DNA of 64,000 nucleotides, from positions 29,284,732 to 29,348,731 of the forward strand of contig CM057157.1 of the NCBI GenBank assembly GCA_029962745.1. Reading direction: 5' to 3'. This document shows, piece by piece, positions 25,060 through 37,982 of the stretch. Source of the stretch: Echinometra lucunter (Eukaryota; Echinodermata; Echinoidea; Camarodonta; Echinometridae). The translations under genes and the position numbers were made by a program. Position 1 is the first letter of the stretch, and the number at the start of each line of letters is the position of its first letter. Under the pieces are notes generated by a model. The model had not been told where the DNA came from. It worked only from the letters and a program-made list of their open reading frames with translations, and did no database searches.

Positions 25060-25640
25060 AGTCAGTGTCTGAAATGTTCGAAAATGATCTCGTTCGAGAA
25101 ATGTGACTTCATTGCCATTATAATATTTCATAGATTGTAGAATGTCAATGTATCATGATAAATGTTGAACTTTACGAACTTGTTAGAAAGTTTGCACCGT
25201 GGGTGGTTTGTTTTTTCCAATTTGGCAACAAAATAAACATTGTTTCTAGGTAATGATTACCCTCTTGAATGAACTTCACACGAAATTTCTCCGAAAATAG
25301 CAATGGAATGAAATGGGGTAAACCCCCAACCAAGGACATAGACCATTCCGAATGTCACATTGGTGTTGGGGGAAGCCGTCTCTTCTATTGTTGATCAAGC
25401 GTTGCCTGGCAGCTTGCCGTCACAAGGACGTATGAAAAACTAGTGTTCAGGTGTGTGGACTTTGAGCTCTGACGCATGGATAAAGAGAGAGACATGGGAT
25501 AGACAAATAGGATCTGTTCAAGGGTTTTTTTTGTTGCTACAGCGAGGTGAACATTTCCTGTTGTTTAAAGAGTTGTATGATTTGAAATGCCTCGAGAAAA
25601 TTTAACTAGCTCAATTTTCATACAAAAATGTTTTTTTCAT

Positions 25641-25722
25641 CATTCATTCATTCATTCATTCATTTATTCATTCATTCATTCATTCATTTATTCATTCATT
25701 CAATCATTTATATATTCATTTA
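25641..25722. repeat. ATTC tetranucleotide microsatellite
   Basis: (ATTC)n with a few ATTT variants. Confidence 0.95.
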
Positions 25723-27586
25723 AGAATTATTATTTTTCTCTTTTAACTTTCTGTTTCTTAGATGATTACACCTATGAAATATTCTCCCCCCCCCCATAAA
25801 CTACTGCAGGCATTTTATTTCCTTTCATGGGCATGATGAGTAAAAACTTTTAGCTGGCAGAAAAGTATAAGTAACAAAAAGTGTGGAACCCCCCCCCCTG
25901 AAAATCTTGCCATTTCAGCAACATTTTTAAATCACTGGTATCAAATTATAAATAGACCACTTTTGAATTTTATTGGGGGAGGGGAGGGGCAACTAACCCC
26001 AAGGGGCTCCCCCATCAGTACGCCAGTGTTTCCTTTTAGGTATTAAGAAATTCCCCCATGATCTTGAAAAATCACTTTAAAGGCTAGTTCACGTATGAAG
26101 TGGCATACCCCTGCATTTAATTTTTTTTCTTTTATTTTTTTACATGTGAGATAACTTTATATTTGCATGGAATCATTTACACAAGTGGAAATATAAAGAC
26201 AAGTGGAAGGGATAAAAATCTAAGTATACACGAAAAACATTTCAGTATGATTTTTAAAGATATCCTTGGCTTTCTTTTCATACAAATATTACCGGTGTGT
26301 TTTCCCTTCTTTGGATTCCTTTCATATTCTTTTAGTAGCTTTTTTTGTTTTCTCATTTTTAGGGAAGTCTCCTTTTTCAACATTTTCATGAAATACCATG
26401 GTACCTTTTTCATCATCCCAAGTGCAATTTTCACTTTTTTTCATTCATACATGGGGTTGCCATATTTTCATGCATATTGCTTATAATGGCAATCCTTCTT
26501 CCGCAAATGATTTTATGTTTAATGAATTAAAAGAATTTGACAATTTATCATTTCTTATTTCTTGAAAAATGATTGTTAACGAATATTTATGTATTTATGA
26601 TTTATTGTCAAAAAAGTACCATTTTTGTATATTATGTTACCAAAATGTTAATATCAATGCAGAAGAAAAAATAAATCAAATCAAATAAAAAACAACCAAA
26701 CAAACTAACGAAAAAATAAACAACATCAAATCACAATTATCTAAATGAAAAACATTGAGCTGTTATTCCACATGTTGCCACAGCAAACACGCATTGTATG
26801 GCACTGCATGTTGGACTTTAACCTGTGACGACACAATCGTAACCTAGATAAAGAAAGGCACCGATGTGGAGTCGCAGAGGCATATGCACAATTGATTGTT
26901 GCTATTAGACTATGGACTTGTGACGTGAGCAATGCAAACACATGTTTGACATGGCCTGAACTCTATCGATACCATAATCAGAATCGGCTTGTGCGAAGTC
27001 AATGGTGCTGTGGGTTTTAGGGAGGGAGAGGGTTAACTGACAGATCTTAGGAACTTACAGACTGTGTGACCATCATATGACCTGATAAGAATTGTGAAAA
27101 GGATCTTGAAACACTTCCTTGAACTAGTCAAAGAATACATCAAAAAGGGGGATTTTTTCTGCATTGTTACTAATAATGTCCCCCCCCAAAAAAAGTTTGG
27201 TAAAAGTGCATTGCAAACTTTACCCATTCCAACTATAGCTATTGTAATAGTATTTGTATGGTCTTTAATTATGTCGGGCATTTATTTTAATTTTGCTAAA
27301 TTACTGCAGCAATAAGAATTTTATATTTGGAGATTAAAATTTGTTTTAGTGTTTTTTAAAAAATTATTGTGAGTTCAAAGGCATTGATGTCAAGAGCATT
27401 TATATCCAAGCATATATTTGTCTTGCAAATATTATTGCTGGAATTCTTGAATTGCATCACAAACATAGAAAATTTCAATAGCTATTCATTAATGATTCAG
27501 GAGAAAAGATTTTAAGATAGAAAGTGGGATATTCTTGTTTAACGCTCATGTCTGGCATATTTGACCTTTGATGCTCCATGACTATT

Positions 27587-27791
27587 ACCCTGGCTTTAGC
27601 CAAGCCGCCATTACGGCGCTCAAGCATTGCAAGGAATTAATTCCTGGCTAGGTACCCATGTACCTCACCTGGGTCGAGTGTGGCAAATGTAGATTAATGT
27701 CTTGCCAAAGGACATTAGTGCTGCACCAGGGATTTGAACCCCATACCCTTTGGTTCACGGTCTGGAGACTTGATCACTTGACCACAACACT
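27587..27791 (-). mobile_element. tRNA-derived SINE, minus strand
   Basis: Read on the minus strand it begins GTGTTGTGGTCAAGTGATC (A-box-like), then GGTTCAAATCC (B box), then TAATGTCCTTTGGCAAGACA, the core also found in the SINE at 32687-33035. It ends in GCTTGAGCGCCGTAATGGCG. Pol III internal promoter boxes are recognisable. Confidence 0.82.
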
Positions 27792-28069
27792 TGCAAAAAC
27801 TGACAAAGGCTATTTTTTTAAAACATGTTTAAAATAATACCACCATTGCACAATACCAAAAAATTGCTTTCAGTTGGTACCTCGTTATACACGTATATTA
27901 AGGAAAAAGTTTGAAATTATGATCTAAAGTATCCATTTTCTTATTTTCTTTATATATGAGCAACTTCAATTGCAAATACAGTGAAACGTGTCTGTAGTGG
28001 CCGCCTAAGGGAAACAAAAAAGTTGAAAAATGTGGCCTTTATAGACAGGTGCCTGCTACAGACAGGTTC

Positions 28070-28556
28070 TTAAAGTGATTACACAGTGGCAATTTTTTTG
28101 TTGATATATGATAGAGAATAGAATTCTAAGAAGAATAACATTAAAAAGTTGATGATTTTCAATTGAAATCAATGCATTTTGGCTAATTTTCTCATAAAAA
28201 GTCAAGAGTTGACGGAAAAATTTGAGTATGAGGTATGACGTAAAAGTGGGTACCCAGCTTCGCGCATTGCAGTTGTGCTGCGCGCTAGACTGTACAATAT
28301 GTATTAAACCTTGCGCGCATTTTGCTAGAATTGCATGACAAGGTATCCACTTTGACGTCATTTTGACGTCAAAGTAGGTACCCAGTTGAAACTGGGTCAC
28401 AGCCGAGGGATCAAAAATATCCTGAAATCTTACAACATTTGGGGGTTTCCTTGGCAACACGACTTTTAAAAAAACTTTTGGCAGATGATTTTCTGCTAAT
28501 AAAATCATGCTCTTTTAAATGAACTAACATTGTTTCAGCATTGGCTACCCCTTTAA
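28070..28556 (+). mobile_element. CRE-bearing TTAA element, copy 2
   Basis: Flanked by TTAA at 28070-28073 and 28553-28556, with ends AGTGATTACACAGTGG and GGCTACCCCT. It holds TGACGTCA at 28353-28360 and 28364-28371. The right-hand TTAA is shared with the next element. Confidence 0.9.
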
Positions 28557-28969
28557 CCCATTTGTGACAGGAATTATTTAAAGCCTAAATTGATCAGCTT
28601 TTATTCTTCAAATTGGCAACACCAACATTTTTATTTTATTGCTACATTTTTCTTATAAAACATCATGTATCTGAAATGAATATAAATTGACAGAAATTAT
28701 AATGAAAAGTCAAAAAGTTGCCAATTTGCAGGGGAAAACGGTGATTTTAAACTTTCTATCACATTGCCAATTTAAGGATTTTAATGCTTATTTTCCTTTA
28801 AAAAATTTTCAGCATCAAACAACAAATATTGATGCAACGAAAACGGGCACAATATGTGTAGAATTTTTTGCTCTTTCTGCTCATGTATTTGGTATGATTT
28901 TTAGGGTTCTGCATCAAAAGTAATTAGACCAAACCACAAAATGTGGACCCTCTGTCACGAATGGGTTAA
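28553..28969. mobile_element. TTAA-flanked MITE, third family
   Basis: Starts TTAACCCATTTGTGACAGG and ends CTGTCACGAATGGGTTAA, giving TIRs of about 18 bp. The body has two copies of the TTGCCAATTT motif in A/T-rich sequence. Its left TTAA is also the right TTAA of copy 2 of the CRE family. Relatives lie at 16277-16665 and 17760-18110. Confidence 0.87.
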
Positions 28970-30670
28970 AAAAAAAAATCAAACTCTCCACACGCAGGCT
29001 GCAGGACTAGCAAAAAGAATCAGTATTGATGGTGTATATGTGGGTGTCGCTATTTTTGTATTTCTTGCATATTGAAAATTAATACAGGCTAATGAAACGA
29101 CATGGAAGGTTTACCAAAGGTAGTATGTGGGAAGAACATCCTTCCTCTCACTGAAGTAAAAGGCATGTTGTGATACTGTCTGTCCTTGCTGTATGAGGAT
29201 ATATAAAAAAAAAAATGCCCCTGAAAAATGAAACTTCATTAAAGTTTAAAGGGTCCCATACTTTGAAAACAAAAAACACGTTGGGAGCATTTTGTTGTTC
29301 AGAAATTTGGGTATGTGTATTCTTTACTGCTAAGTTGTCCAGTGATTTTAAGCAGGGATTGATGTAATATGCCTTTGTTCCGCTTGAAATTGATTCCTGA
29401 TATCCTGTTTCATCATATCAATTTTAAGTTACTTAAAACTGATCGAATCGATTTTTAAATCAATTTTAAATCATTTTTAACTCTTTGTGAAACACGTCAT
29501 GGCATCTTAATGATTTATCTTGATGAAACAGCCATGTAATAATCACAGTTCTTTCCAAATATTAAAAAAAAGCAAAAGAACACAAAAGGAATTTTCATAT
29601 CCCCTCTATATTTTGAATACAATAGAGCAGTAGATTCAACATTCACGTGTTGAGGGATGTGTGGGTGCAATGTAAGTGTAATTACACTTGACTCTGTATT
29701 ACTCATTATTCCAACAAAAATATGGACAAGCTGAAAAGTCCGAAATTTGATGACACTTCTGAGGGGGTGGGATTCCCAATGGTATGTGTTGTATGTACAC
29801 ATGGGGAAATATGAGTCAATGTTTTGCTTAATATCTTCTTTTTTATGAATGAAATCTGGTGGCTCTTTGTGAGTTCAAGTGCAGTCAAATATCATGGACC
29901 TAAGTTACTTTTGTGTGAAATGCTGGTGAATTCTTGCGTTTCCCAAAACATGCGCCAGCAACGTCTGCACCACCATGAGAGGCCCATTTTTTCAACTCGC
30001 GGGTTGACAACTGTTTTCAAGATAGTGCACATTGTGAATGAGAGTTGACCAATTTAAGAATTAACTGATTTAGGGATCCCAAGTGCAGGGAAGAAGAAGA
30101 ATGAGTTAGTAGTTGAGGAAATATGGAGTGTTAGAAGTCTGTAATCAATTGAATAGGAGCAAAAAAGGCTACTTGTGTAAGGTTTTAATGGTAATGTCGA
30201 CCAATCTCGCACTAGAGTGACTGTCGCAACTGAACCAAATGAGGGCGCAAGGTTTGTGAAATGTGAGAATCAATACATGGTATTTATGCCTGATGTTTTA
30301 TCGAAAGGTGCCTGATGCCTGATGTTTTATCGAAAGGTTCGGCATCATGGACTGCAAAGTAAAAATAAATGAAGTTAACACTATTCATGGGATATGATTA
30401 ATGTATTTCATTATGGAAAGCTTCACACTAATTTCTTTGAATATTAAATTGTGTTGAATGCTTTTGGCAAAAGAAGCCAAATAGATATCTTCACCGCTTG
30501 TGCAGTTCCAAAAAAATTATAGGTTTTTTTTTTTCAATATCTATTAAATTTTGAAGTGACAAGTCTGAGAGGGGCACTTATGGTTTTGGACAAAACATCA
30601 GTATATACCAAAGAATGACTTGTTTGCAGAATTTCAGGAAAAATTCCATTTGTCATGCAGTTTAACCTTA

Positions 30671-30709
30671 TTTTTTTTTTTTTTTTTTTTTTTTTGGGGG
30701 GGGGGGGGG
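30671..30709. repeat. T25-G14 homopolymer junction
   Basis: Twenty-five T directly followed by fourteen G. Similar T-to-G or C-to-A junctions occur at 8662, 20299, 27181 and 59909. Confidence 0.95.
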
Positions 30710-32339
30710 AGGTATTCCAATGCATGTCAACCTTTGTACACTGTTATTTTTCGAGTGGGTGAACATTTCTGGAATTTTAACCTGAATGCTTTAGACATGG
30801 TCTGATGACTAAATTTTGTTTTGATTTGTGACGTAGTCCATTCATGCGTCAAAACTAAGTTGTCATTCACAACTACTCGACGAGCGTGCCCCCACTCATG
30901 ACTGCGTGACGTAGGCAAACTGTTTGTTGACTCTACACAAACACTACAAAAGATACAGGAACAGGATCGGTAGTATATAGGTTGTATTGGGTAACTAGAA
31001 TATACTGAGCTTTAATACAGAAGAGATGAAAAAAATAGAGGAAAAAACTTGACTTATATACTGAAACAGGATTAATTACAGTTTTCATTCATAAAAAGAA
31101 GATATTAGGAAAAAAAAATTATCAAAACATTGACTCACCGCTCCAACACGTGCATCCTCAACACTTACAGATGGAAATCCAGCCCCCTGAAAATAGTCAT
31201 CAAATATCTGATTTTTCAGCTTGTCCATATTTTTGTTGGAACAATGAGTAATACAGAGTAAGTGTATTCACAACAACATTGCACCCACACATTCCTTAGT
31301 GTGTGAATGTATTCAATTGCTCAGTTATATGTTAAATTTGGAGCAGGCTTTGAAATTATTTTTGTGCTTTCTTTTTTTTTTTGTTGCTGTTGTATGGAAT
31401 GAAAATCAAATTATTTTCTTTGAAAATTTAGTTTTGCAACAGTGGTGAGAGTGAATAAGTTATCATTTTTCCCATTTTGAATATACAATTTTAATGGGAA
31501 TTACCATTTACATAAAGAAAAATCAGTTGAACTCTGCTGATTATTTAATCTTCAAAAATTGGTATATTTTAGGCAAGGTTCAATCTTAATTTTTGTTGGA
31601 AGGGGTCCAGAACAAAATATTTGGGGGCCAATGTGTCCCTTGGTGCCTGTTTGTATCGAGCACAGGCGCTCTTCTACTGGGGGGGGGGGGGGGGGATGCG
31701 CTTTCGGGGCTCAAGCCCCCCCAAATTTTGGACGATAATAGGTGCAGTTTTAATTTCATATATATTCTAATATACATATTACAATCCTCCAAACCCCCAG
31801 TAGCATCCCCCCTGAGTTTTTGCTCTAGAACCGTGCCTGTTCAAGCATTGCCATAGGAAGAAAAGAAAAATAAATGTAAGAAATAAAGTAAGAGTAACAG
31901 TGTAGTGTGACATCACTTACGGAGCATCTGTTATAAATTACAGAAATTAAAAAAAGAAAAGAAAAATTTCTAGGACACTCACTGCAATGAAAATAAGAAA
32001 GAAAAATATTTCGACTTGAGTCAATTGTTGCTCGTATACGTTAATATTTGAGACATAAAAAAGAAGAAAAAAGGAAAAAGTAGCCATTTGTTTGCAAAGG
32101 AGAGAGATGTTATATCTGAGTTTTACATATTACGCTGTATAAGCCAATATTTTAGTGATTTGAGACAAATTTGACATATTAGCGAGTTATTAGTTTCATG
32201 TTTTGAATGATGTTTCTGTGCTTAGATATAGGCATTTATACAGCGTGGAAATTTTAGCGAGGACACCATCTCAAAATTAGCGAAAATTAAATTATTGCGA
32301 AAATTTCAGCTTATACAGTACCTAAACATTTTAATGCAT

Positions 32340-32680
32340 GCTATAGTTGTTATGTTCTCAGTTTGTTTACCTTTATCTAGCCTTCTCAATTCCTCCCAGG
32401 TCAGTGAAAGATTTGAGATGACCATGACTAGTACATGTGCCGTAAGCCATAATCGGGGTAATAGTACGTTCTAATGTGTTTATCACAGGAAGTTTATCAC
32501 ATCAGCTATGATGATTGCAAACTATTTGCTGTTGTGTTACACAGTTTGTTTACCCATTTTCTAGCCTTGGCAATTTCTTCTCCCAGGTCAGTAAATGATT
32601 TGAGATATCCATGACTAGTACTGTAATCACAATCAGGGTGATAGTTCTAATGGGTTTATCAAAGGAAGGAAATGGCTTGT
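32340..32680. repeat. Direct duplication of ~145 bp
   Basis: Two copies (about 32358-32493 and 32550-32668) share CAGTTTGTTTACC, CCCAGGTCAGT, GATTTGAGAT and CATGACTAGTAC. Confidence 0.85.
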
Positions 32681-32686
32681 CAAACG

Positions 32687-33035
32687 GTGTCGTGGTCTAG
32701 TGGATATGTCACCGGACTGTAGATCTCGTGGTCCGAGTTCAAATCCCGGCGCGGCACTAATGTCCTTTGGCAAGACATGAATCTACATTTGCCACTCTCC
32801 ACCCAGGTGTTAAGTGGGTACCCGGTAGGATGCGAAAGTCATTGTGATTTGTTTAGCATTGTGCGCGCCTGCAAAAGGCGCCTGGCTGGAATGCTCCCTA
32901 GGGAGTGGAGAAGGTGCATACATTGTATGCGGGCAAGCCTGAATCCGATGACCGGGGTAATAATATTTCTGTAAAGCGCTTAGAGACTCTCTTGGAGATG
33001 TATTAGGTGCTATATAAATCCAGAATATTATTATT
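32687..33035 (+). mobile_element. Full-length tRNA-derived SINE
   Basis: The head (32687-32757) is tRNA-like: a 7-bp acceptor-type stem between GTGTCGT and GCGGCAC, an A box (TGGTCTAGTGG) and a B box (GTTCAAATCC). The likely anticodon loop CTGTAGA would place GTA, but the anticodon stem is damaged. The core TAATGTCCTTTGGCAAGACA follows, then GCGCGCCTGCAAAAGGCGCC, then a tail ending in GCTATATAAATCC and ATT repeats. AAACGG on both sides may be a target duplication. It is not a functional tRNA gene. Confidence 0.9.
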
Positions 33036-33280
33036 AAACGGGAGGATTATTAGATCACCTTGCAGTCAGTAGAGGGAGCTATTCAGTGAAGTCTGATGGA
33101 GTTCCAAATATGAGTTCTAGATGGTTGATGGGATTGTGGAAAGTTTTGGCAAAGGAAGACACAAGTAAATTGGGATGTTTCAATGGTTCAGAGAAATGAA
33201 AGGAAAGATGAACAAGGTTATATAAAGTGGTAAGACATCCATGTCACTAAATACATTTGTTACAGTGTTGAAAGACTCTT

Positions 33281-33379
33281 CTTCTTCTTCTCCTTCTCCT
33301 CCTCCTCCTTCTTCTCATCCTCCGTCTCCTCCTCCTCCACATCCTCCTCTATTTTCTTTTTCTTCTCCTCCTCTTTCTC

Positions 33380-33410
<31 letters not shown>

Positions 33411-33540
33411 TTCTTCTTCTTCTTCTTCTTCTTCTTCTCTTCTTCTTCATCTTCTTCTTCTTCTTCTTCTTCTTCTTCTTCTTCTTCTTCTTCTTCTTCT
33501 TCTTCATCTTCTTCTTCATCTTCTTCTTTCCCCCTCTTCC
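33281..33540. repeat. Long CTT/CTC triplet repeat
   Basis: Imperfect (TTC)n with CTC interruptions over about 260 bp, all pyrimidine on the + strand apart from a few A's. Both long open frames here read the repeat. Confidence 0.97.
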
Positions 33541-35692
33541 TCCTTCTTTGTGTTACTATAAACTTCCTTTCCCATTTTTTTTTCACATTGTCCCTCCCTT
33601 TTTTCCTTCTTTTATTTTTATGGTATTTGTGCTTTCAGGTGAGCCTGCAACAAGTATTGGCTTCAGGGACCATGCCTTCCTATGTTGTTTATGCTATTTT
33701 AAGATAATTATGTTACCGTAAACGAATTGTACAATTTGAAAAAGATAACTATTTAATCCTACCAGTTGAATGGAAGAAAATAAATCTTTATTTGAATTGA
33801 ATATTTGAATTTAATCAAATCTAGAAGTACTATCTGATTAATAAATGGGACAAAAAGGAAAAGTTTGTTGGAGAGAGAAATCAAGACGATGGGCCAGCGG
33901 AATACAGAAAAGTGCATGAGATTTTCTGAGGGGGAAAAAAAAGAATTGACAAGAAGCAGCAAGAGGAAAAGAGCAAGGGAATGAAGACTGAGGAAGGGAA
34001 AGAGAGAAGGTGGGAAAGATGGTGGAGGATAGGGAGAATGAGACAGAAAATAAAATCGGCCAACAGTTAAATGATTGAGTAAAATACATGTAGTTAACAC
34101 AAAATGCACAGATAATATCATTATGAGTCGCAAAGAGTGACAAAAAGTAAATTACAGAAAGCATTGGAATCATTCAGAAGGACATATCAGTTGTTGATAA
34201 ATTTCCATTTCATTTGCTAGATATCAAACTCTAATTGAGATGGAGAAAGATTTTTTTCTGTAAAGGGAAAAAACTACATGAAATATTTTACAGACCAGAT
34301 GTGATTAAATCTTGTATTAACCCAAACTGACACCAAATATCGCAAAAGGTCATTTACCCCGACATAAATGATATTTCCTGTGGCTCTATATCACAATGAT
34401 ACCGGCTTTTATCTCTGGCTATCTTTGTACATTTTTATCAGACTGTTTCATCTCGCCTTTTTAGAGCCTTCAAAACTTGCAGGTAACATAATGCCTTGCT
34501 ATAAAATTATGAAAGATCAGCCATTCAGATAATTTCTACTTTTTAAGCTGAGGTAGTATCAATTTCAATGGGAGGTGTTATGGATGGAAAGTTTAAAGTG
34601 AATTTTAGCAGTTTAAGTGAACTACTTTTTGTTTTATAGTGAGATTCATTCCTTACATTTTTTTGTATAAACTAAGCGACCTCAACAAGGGGCGGGGGGG
34701 GGGGGGGGGGGGGTGAGACCGTGAATAACAAAGGCTGTCCAGTAGAACTGGGAGTTCTACCTGACTTGATTCAAATTCAAATTCAAGCTTGAATGATTGG
34801 TTGATTGATTGAATGAGTGATTGATGGAAGCTTGACAAGCTTCCCTCGAAGGGAGTGGAGATGGTGCACATACTGTATGTGTGGACTTAATATCAATTCA
34901 AAAGCTGTATTAACAGAGAATTTCATATCAGGGATATATGAGCTTGATATAAATCTGATATAAATTGCATTGCTAATGATATGATGATATAAAGTTATTT
35001 TCTTAGATGATGATGACAAAAATCATATTTTCCTTTGTTCTGATGACCAGTCATGTGGGATGCATGAAACCTTTCCTGACGCACAAAGTTCGAAAGCAAG
35101 TTATGAAACAAGATCGGCTTGAGCAGCTATTTAAAAATGCCTGAAATACTGTCGCGGAATCTGTATGTGGGGCGCAGAAAAGTAAATTGGAAGAAAACAT
35201 GTCAATAGATTTACCAGTAGGTGTTCGTAAGTAACGGTATTTGCTTTCTATGCATAATTGCATGTATCCATATATACATTTAAAAAAAGCTTGTAACTTT
35301 AATTTTAAAATGGTTTATATTACCATGTACACAATAATACAGAATAAGGAAGCACTGGCCATTCATACACGATTAGACAGTTCATAAAAACGATATCTCA
35401 AAAAAAAAGTTTCTGTGCACTTGCACGGATTTGCCGGTTTGCAAAAACAACGATATGTTGTGAATAGATTGAAGGAGATGTTTGACTGTGAAAGAGCGAC
35501 TTTTTAATCAAATGGATGTTAGAATAATGGTTTAGAACTTGAAATATGTCAAGTACATTTGTATATCACTTTAGTTTGCTCAGAACTGTTTTTATCTCAA
35601 TCAGTTACATGCAACTTGCCTCAGTTGGACACTTATGTTATTAACACTTTGTGTCCTTGAATTTGCTTGTTATTAAATTTTCTTTAGCCTGT

Positions 35693-36199
35693 TTACTTGA
35701 CTTGTTTGTGGTGAGGTATTACATTTCTGCAGAGGCTCCTCTTTTTCCCCCCATCTTTTTGCATAAAAACAAAGAAAATCTGACATGGATTTAAGGCAGG
35801 AAGAGGCATATTATGTGGAAGAGAATAGCGTCCAATGAGGGACACTGATAGATAGTCTTGCATCAGAGACTCACTAATTTTCTGCAGACCATCAGGTGCT
35901 TTTTTTTCTCTCTCGTGAATGTCAAAATTAAGTATATAAAGACTAAGTGCTGCAAAATCTTTACTGATACCCATGATAATAACAACAAAGCCAAGCTGCA
36001 AAGTTAAATTTGTTCTTTGATGTAGGAATTGATCTCTGCATGATTGTGCTGTTTTTTGTTTGCTTTGTTTTTGTTTTGAGAAACTTTTAGTATTTTTGTA
36101 GGAGCTGTAAGTCCATTGAAGTTTGATTCGAAGACTAATTGGATAGTAGATTAAATGAACCTCTTCCTTCCTGTCAGGTTCGAATTGGATATATGCCAT
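35693..36199 (-). other. Long unidentified antisense open frame, 168 codons
   Basis: This is the longest non-repetitive open frame in the window. The C-terminal part includes KDFAALSLYILNFDIHERE. I recognise no domain, no splice borders and no promoter. At this AT content and window size a chance frame of this length is possible. Confidence 0.15.
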
Positions 36200-36406
36200 G
36201 GGTTAACAAGAATTAGGAGAAAGGGATAGGAAACGAATTTATGAAGAAAAAGAAATGAAACCGAAAAAATGAAAACAGTTATGGATACAGAATTGAATGA
36301 GAGGGAGAGAGAGAGAGAGAGAGGGACGCAAACCTAAAAGGGGGGATGCAGTTGGGGTGATAAGAATCAGGAGAAAGGGACAGAAAGAAAAAGGAATTAA
36401 AGAATA

Positions 36407-37082
36407 TATGTGACCTGCCACCTCAAAACCACCAATAAGTTGCCAAAATTCATTTTTCTGTTTTAAAGCTCATCTGAAAGTAGAGATTCTCAGCTTTCCA
36501 ATGGTGTATGACCCATCCAAATTGCTTTGCAATAACCCTCTCAAAAACACATTAGATAATTAGGAATCAATAACCTCCATTCAGAGAAAAGAGCCTTTGA
36601 AGTTCAGAACAAAAGAACGCTCAGTTTGAGCTCTCTTCGTGTGACCCAAGCGTAGCTGCTAGCAGGGTATTCAATAGTCCATAGCAAACGGTATGAAGGG
36701 ATTATCAGATTAGGCTAAAATTTGGCACATCTTAAGATTAGGACCTATTCTTTATTTTTCTTCAAAATCAGTTCAATACCTTGATGAATTTTTAACTTAG
36801 ACAGGAATGAATGCAGGCATAACAAAAGCGCTCTAACACTCCGTGAGGCGGTCAATTTGTATCAAGTGAAAATGAGGAGTCATGCATTTTAAAATTGCTA
36901 AAAAAAGTATTTCTGGTGCGAAATATGATCCCAAACTTTGAGACATGATAGAATAATAATGAAGCTACCCATTTCTATCAAAAACATAAAATTGACCAAT
37001 CCGACCAAAATGACATTTTTGGCTGTTTTCTCAGTTGCGTTGCATGCGACTTATTGGTGGTTTCGAGCTGGCGGGTCACATA
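36407..37082. mobile_element. TIR element with TA target duplication, ~670 bp
   Basis: The left end reads TGTGACCTGCCACCTCAAAA then CCACCAATAAGT; the right end as reverse complement reads TGTGACCCGCCAGCTCGAAA then CCACCAATAAGT. TA flanks both ends, as in Tc1/mariner-type insertions (family knowledge). No transposase frame. Confidence 0.88.
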
Positions 37083-37324
37083 TCATAGGTTGACCAGCAG
37101 AATGGAACGAGAGCCCTTGACCATCAAAAGCGAATGAAGATACATGTGGTCAGACATTGAGATACCAGATGCCAGATATACCAGATCTATTCTGAAATGT
37201 TCTTGAAGTAATTATTCATAGATTTCTTAAAATATCTCAATATTTGACTGCATGTCTCTTCGTTCCATTTGGCTGGTTAAGGGCGCTAGATCCTTCTACC
37301 AGGCAACCGACGATGTACACATAG

Positions 37325-37326
<2 letters not shown>

Positions 37327-37380
<54 letters not shown>
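37327..37380. repeat. GA dinucleotide microsatellite
   Basis: Nearly pure (GA)n. Another run is at 37621-37655. Confidence 0.97.
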
Positions 37381-37383
<3 letters not shown>

Positions 37384-37621
37384 TGGGGTGCCTTTGGTTA
37401 ACAAGAAAGAATTAGATGAAAGGGAAAAGAAGTGATATACTGAGGAAGAAAATGATATCAAAATAATGAACATTGAAAATGAATGAGAAAGAGAAAGTGA
37501 GAGTGAGTGAGAAAGAGAGAAAGATCCTATATGCTGACAATCAGTAGGATCGAGGGAATAGATGCAACATAGAAATATATGAAGAAAGAAAAGATATATC
37601 GAAATGAATGGAAAGAAGAAT

Positions 37622-37657
<36 letters not shown>

Positions 37658-37939
37658 GGGGAGGGACTTGCCATGGGTTAGGATTAAGAAAGAGAGGAAA
37701 ATAGAAGAAAACAAAGTATTGCCCACATAGTGATTCAAGATTTTAACTCCCTTAACCTTTCATTTCCTTTCCTGAGAAATTTCTATTGAAATAAATGGTC
37801 TCATACATGAAAGAAAATATAAAGTGAAATAAACGCTTTGATGATAGTTACTACTGCAACCATCATTACCAACACCACTACTGCAATTGTATTTGTCTTT
37901 GGCAATATTGTCAGCAGAGTTGTTGTTGTTCTTTTTTTT

Positions 37940-37982
37940 TCTTTCTTCTTCTTCTTCTTCTTCTTCTTCTTCTTCTTCTTCT
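37940..37982. repeat. CTT triplet microsatellite
   Basis: Pure (TTC)n, about 14 units. Confidence 0.97.

Noticed and set aside
32687..32757. Possible true tRNA gene
   Set aside because: The anticodon stem is mismatched and the sequence continues into SINE core and tail, so it is a SINE head.
32701..33035. Regular direct repeats that might suggest a CRISPR array (also the 21-bp arrays)
   Set aside because: No identical repeats with unique, equal-length spacers and no cas genes; the context is an animal intron.
33241..33586. Long Ser/Leu-rich and Glu/Lys-rich open frames
   Set aside because: Direct translation of the CTT/GAA triplet repeat.
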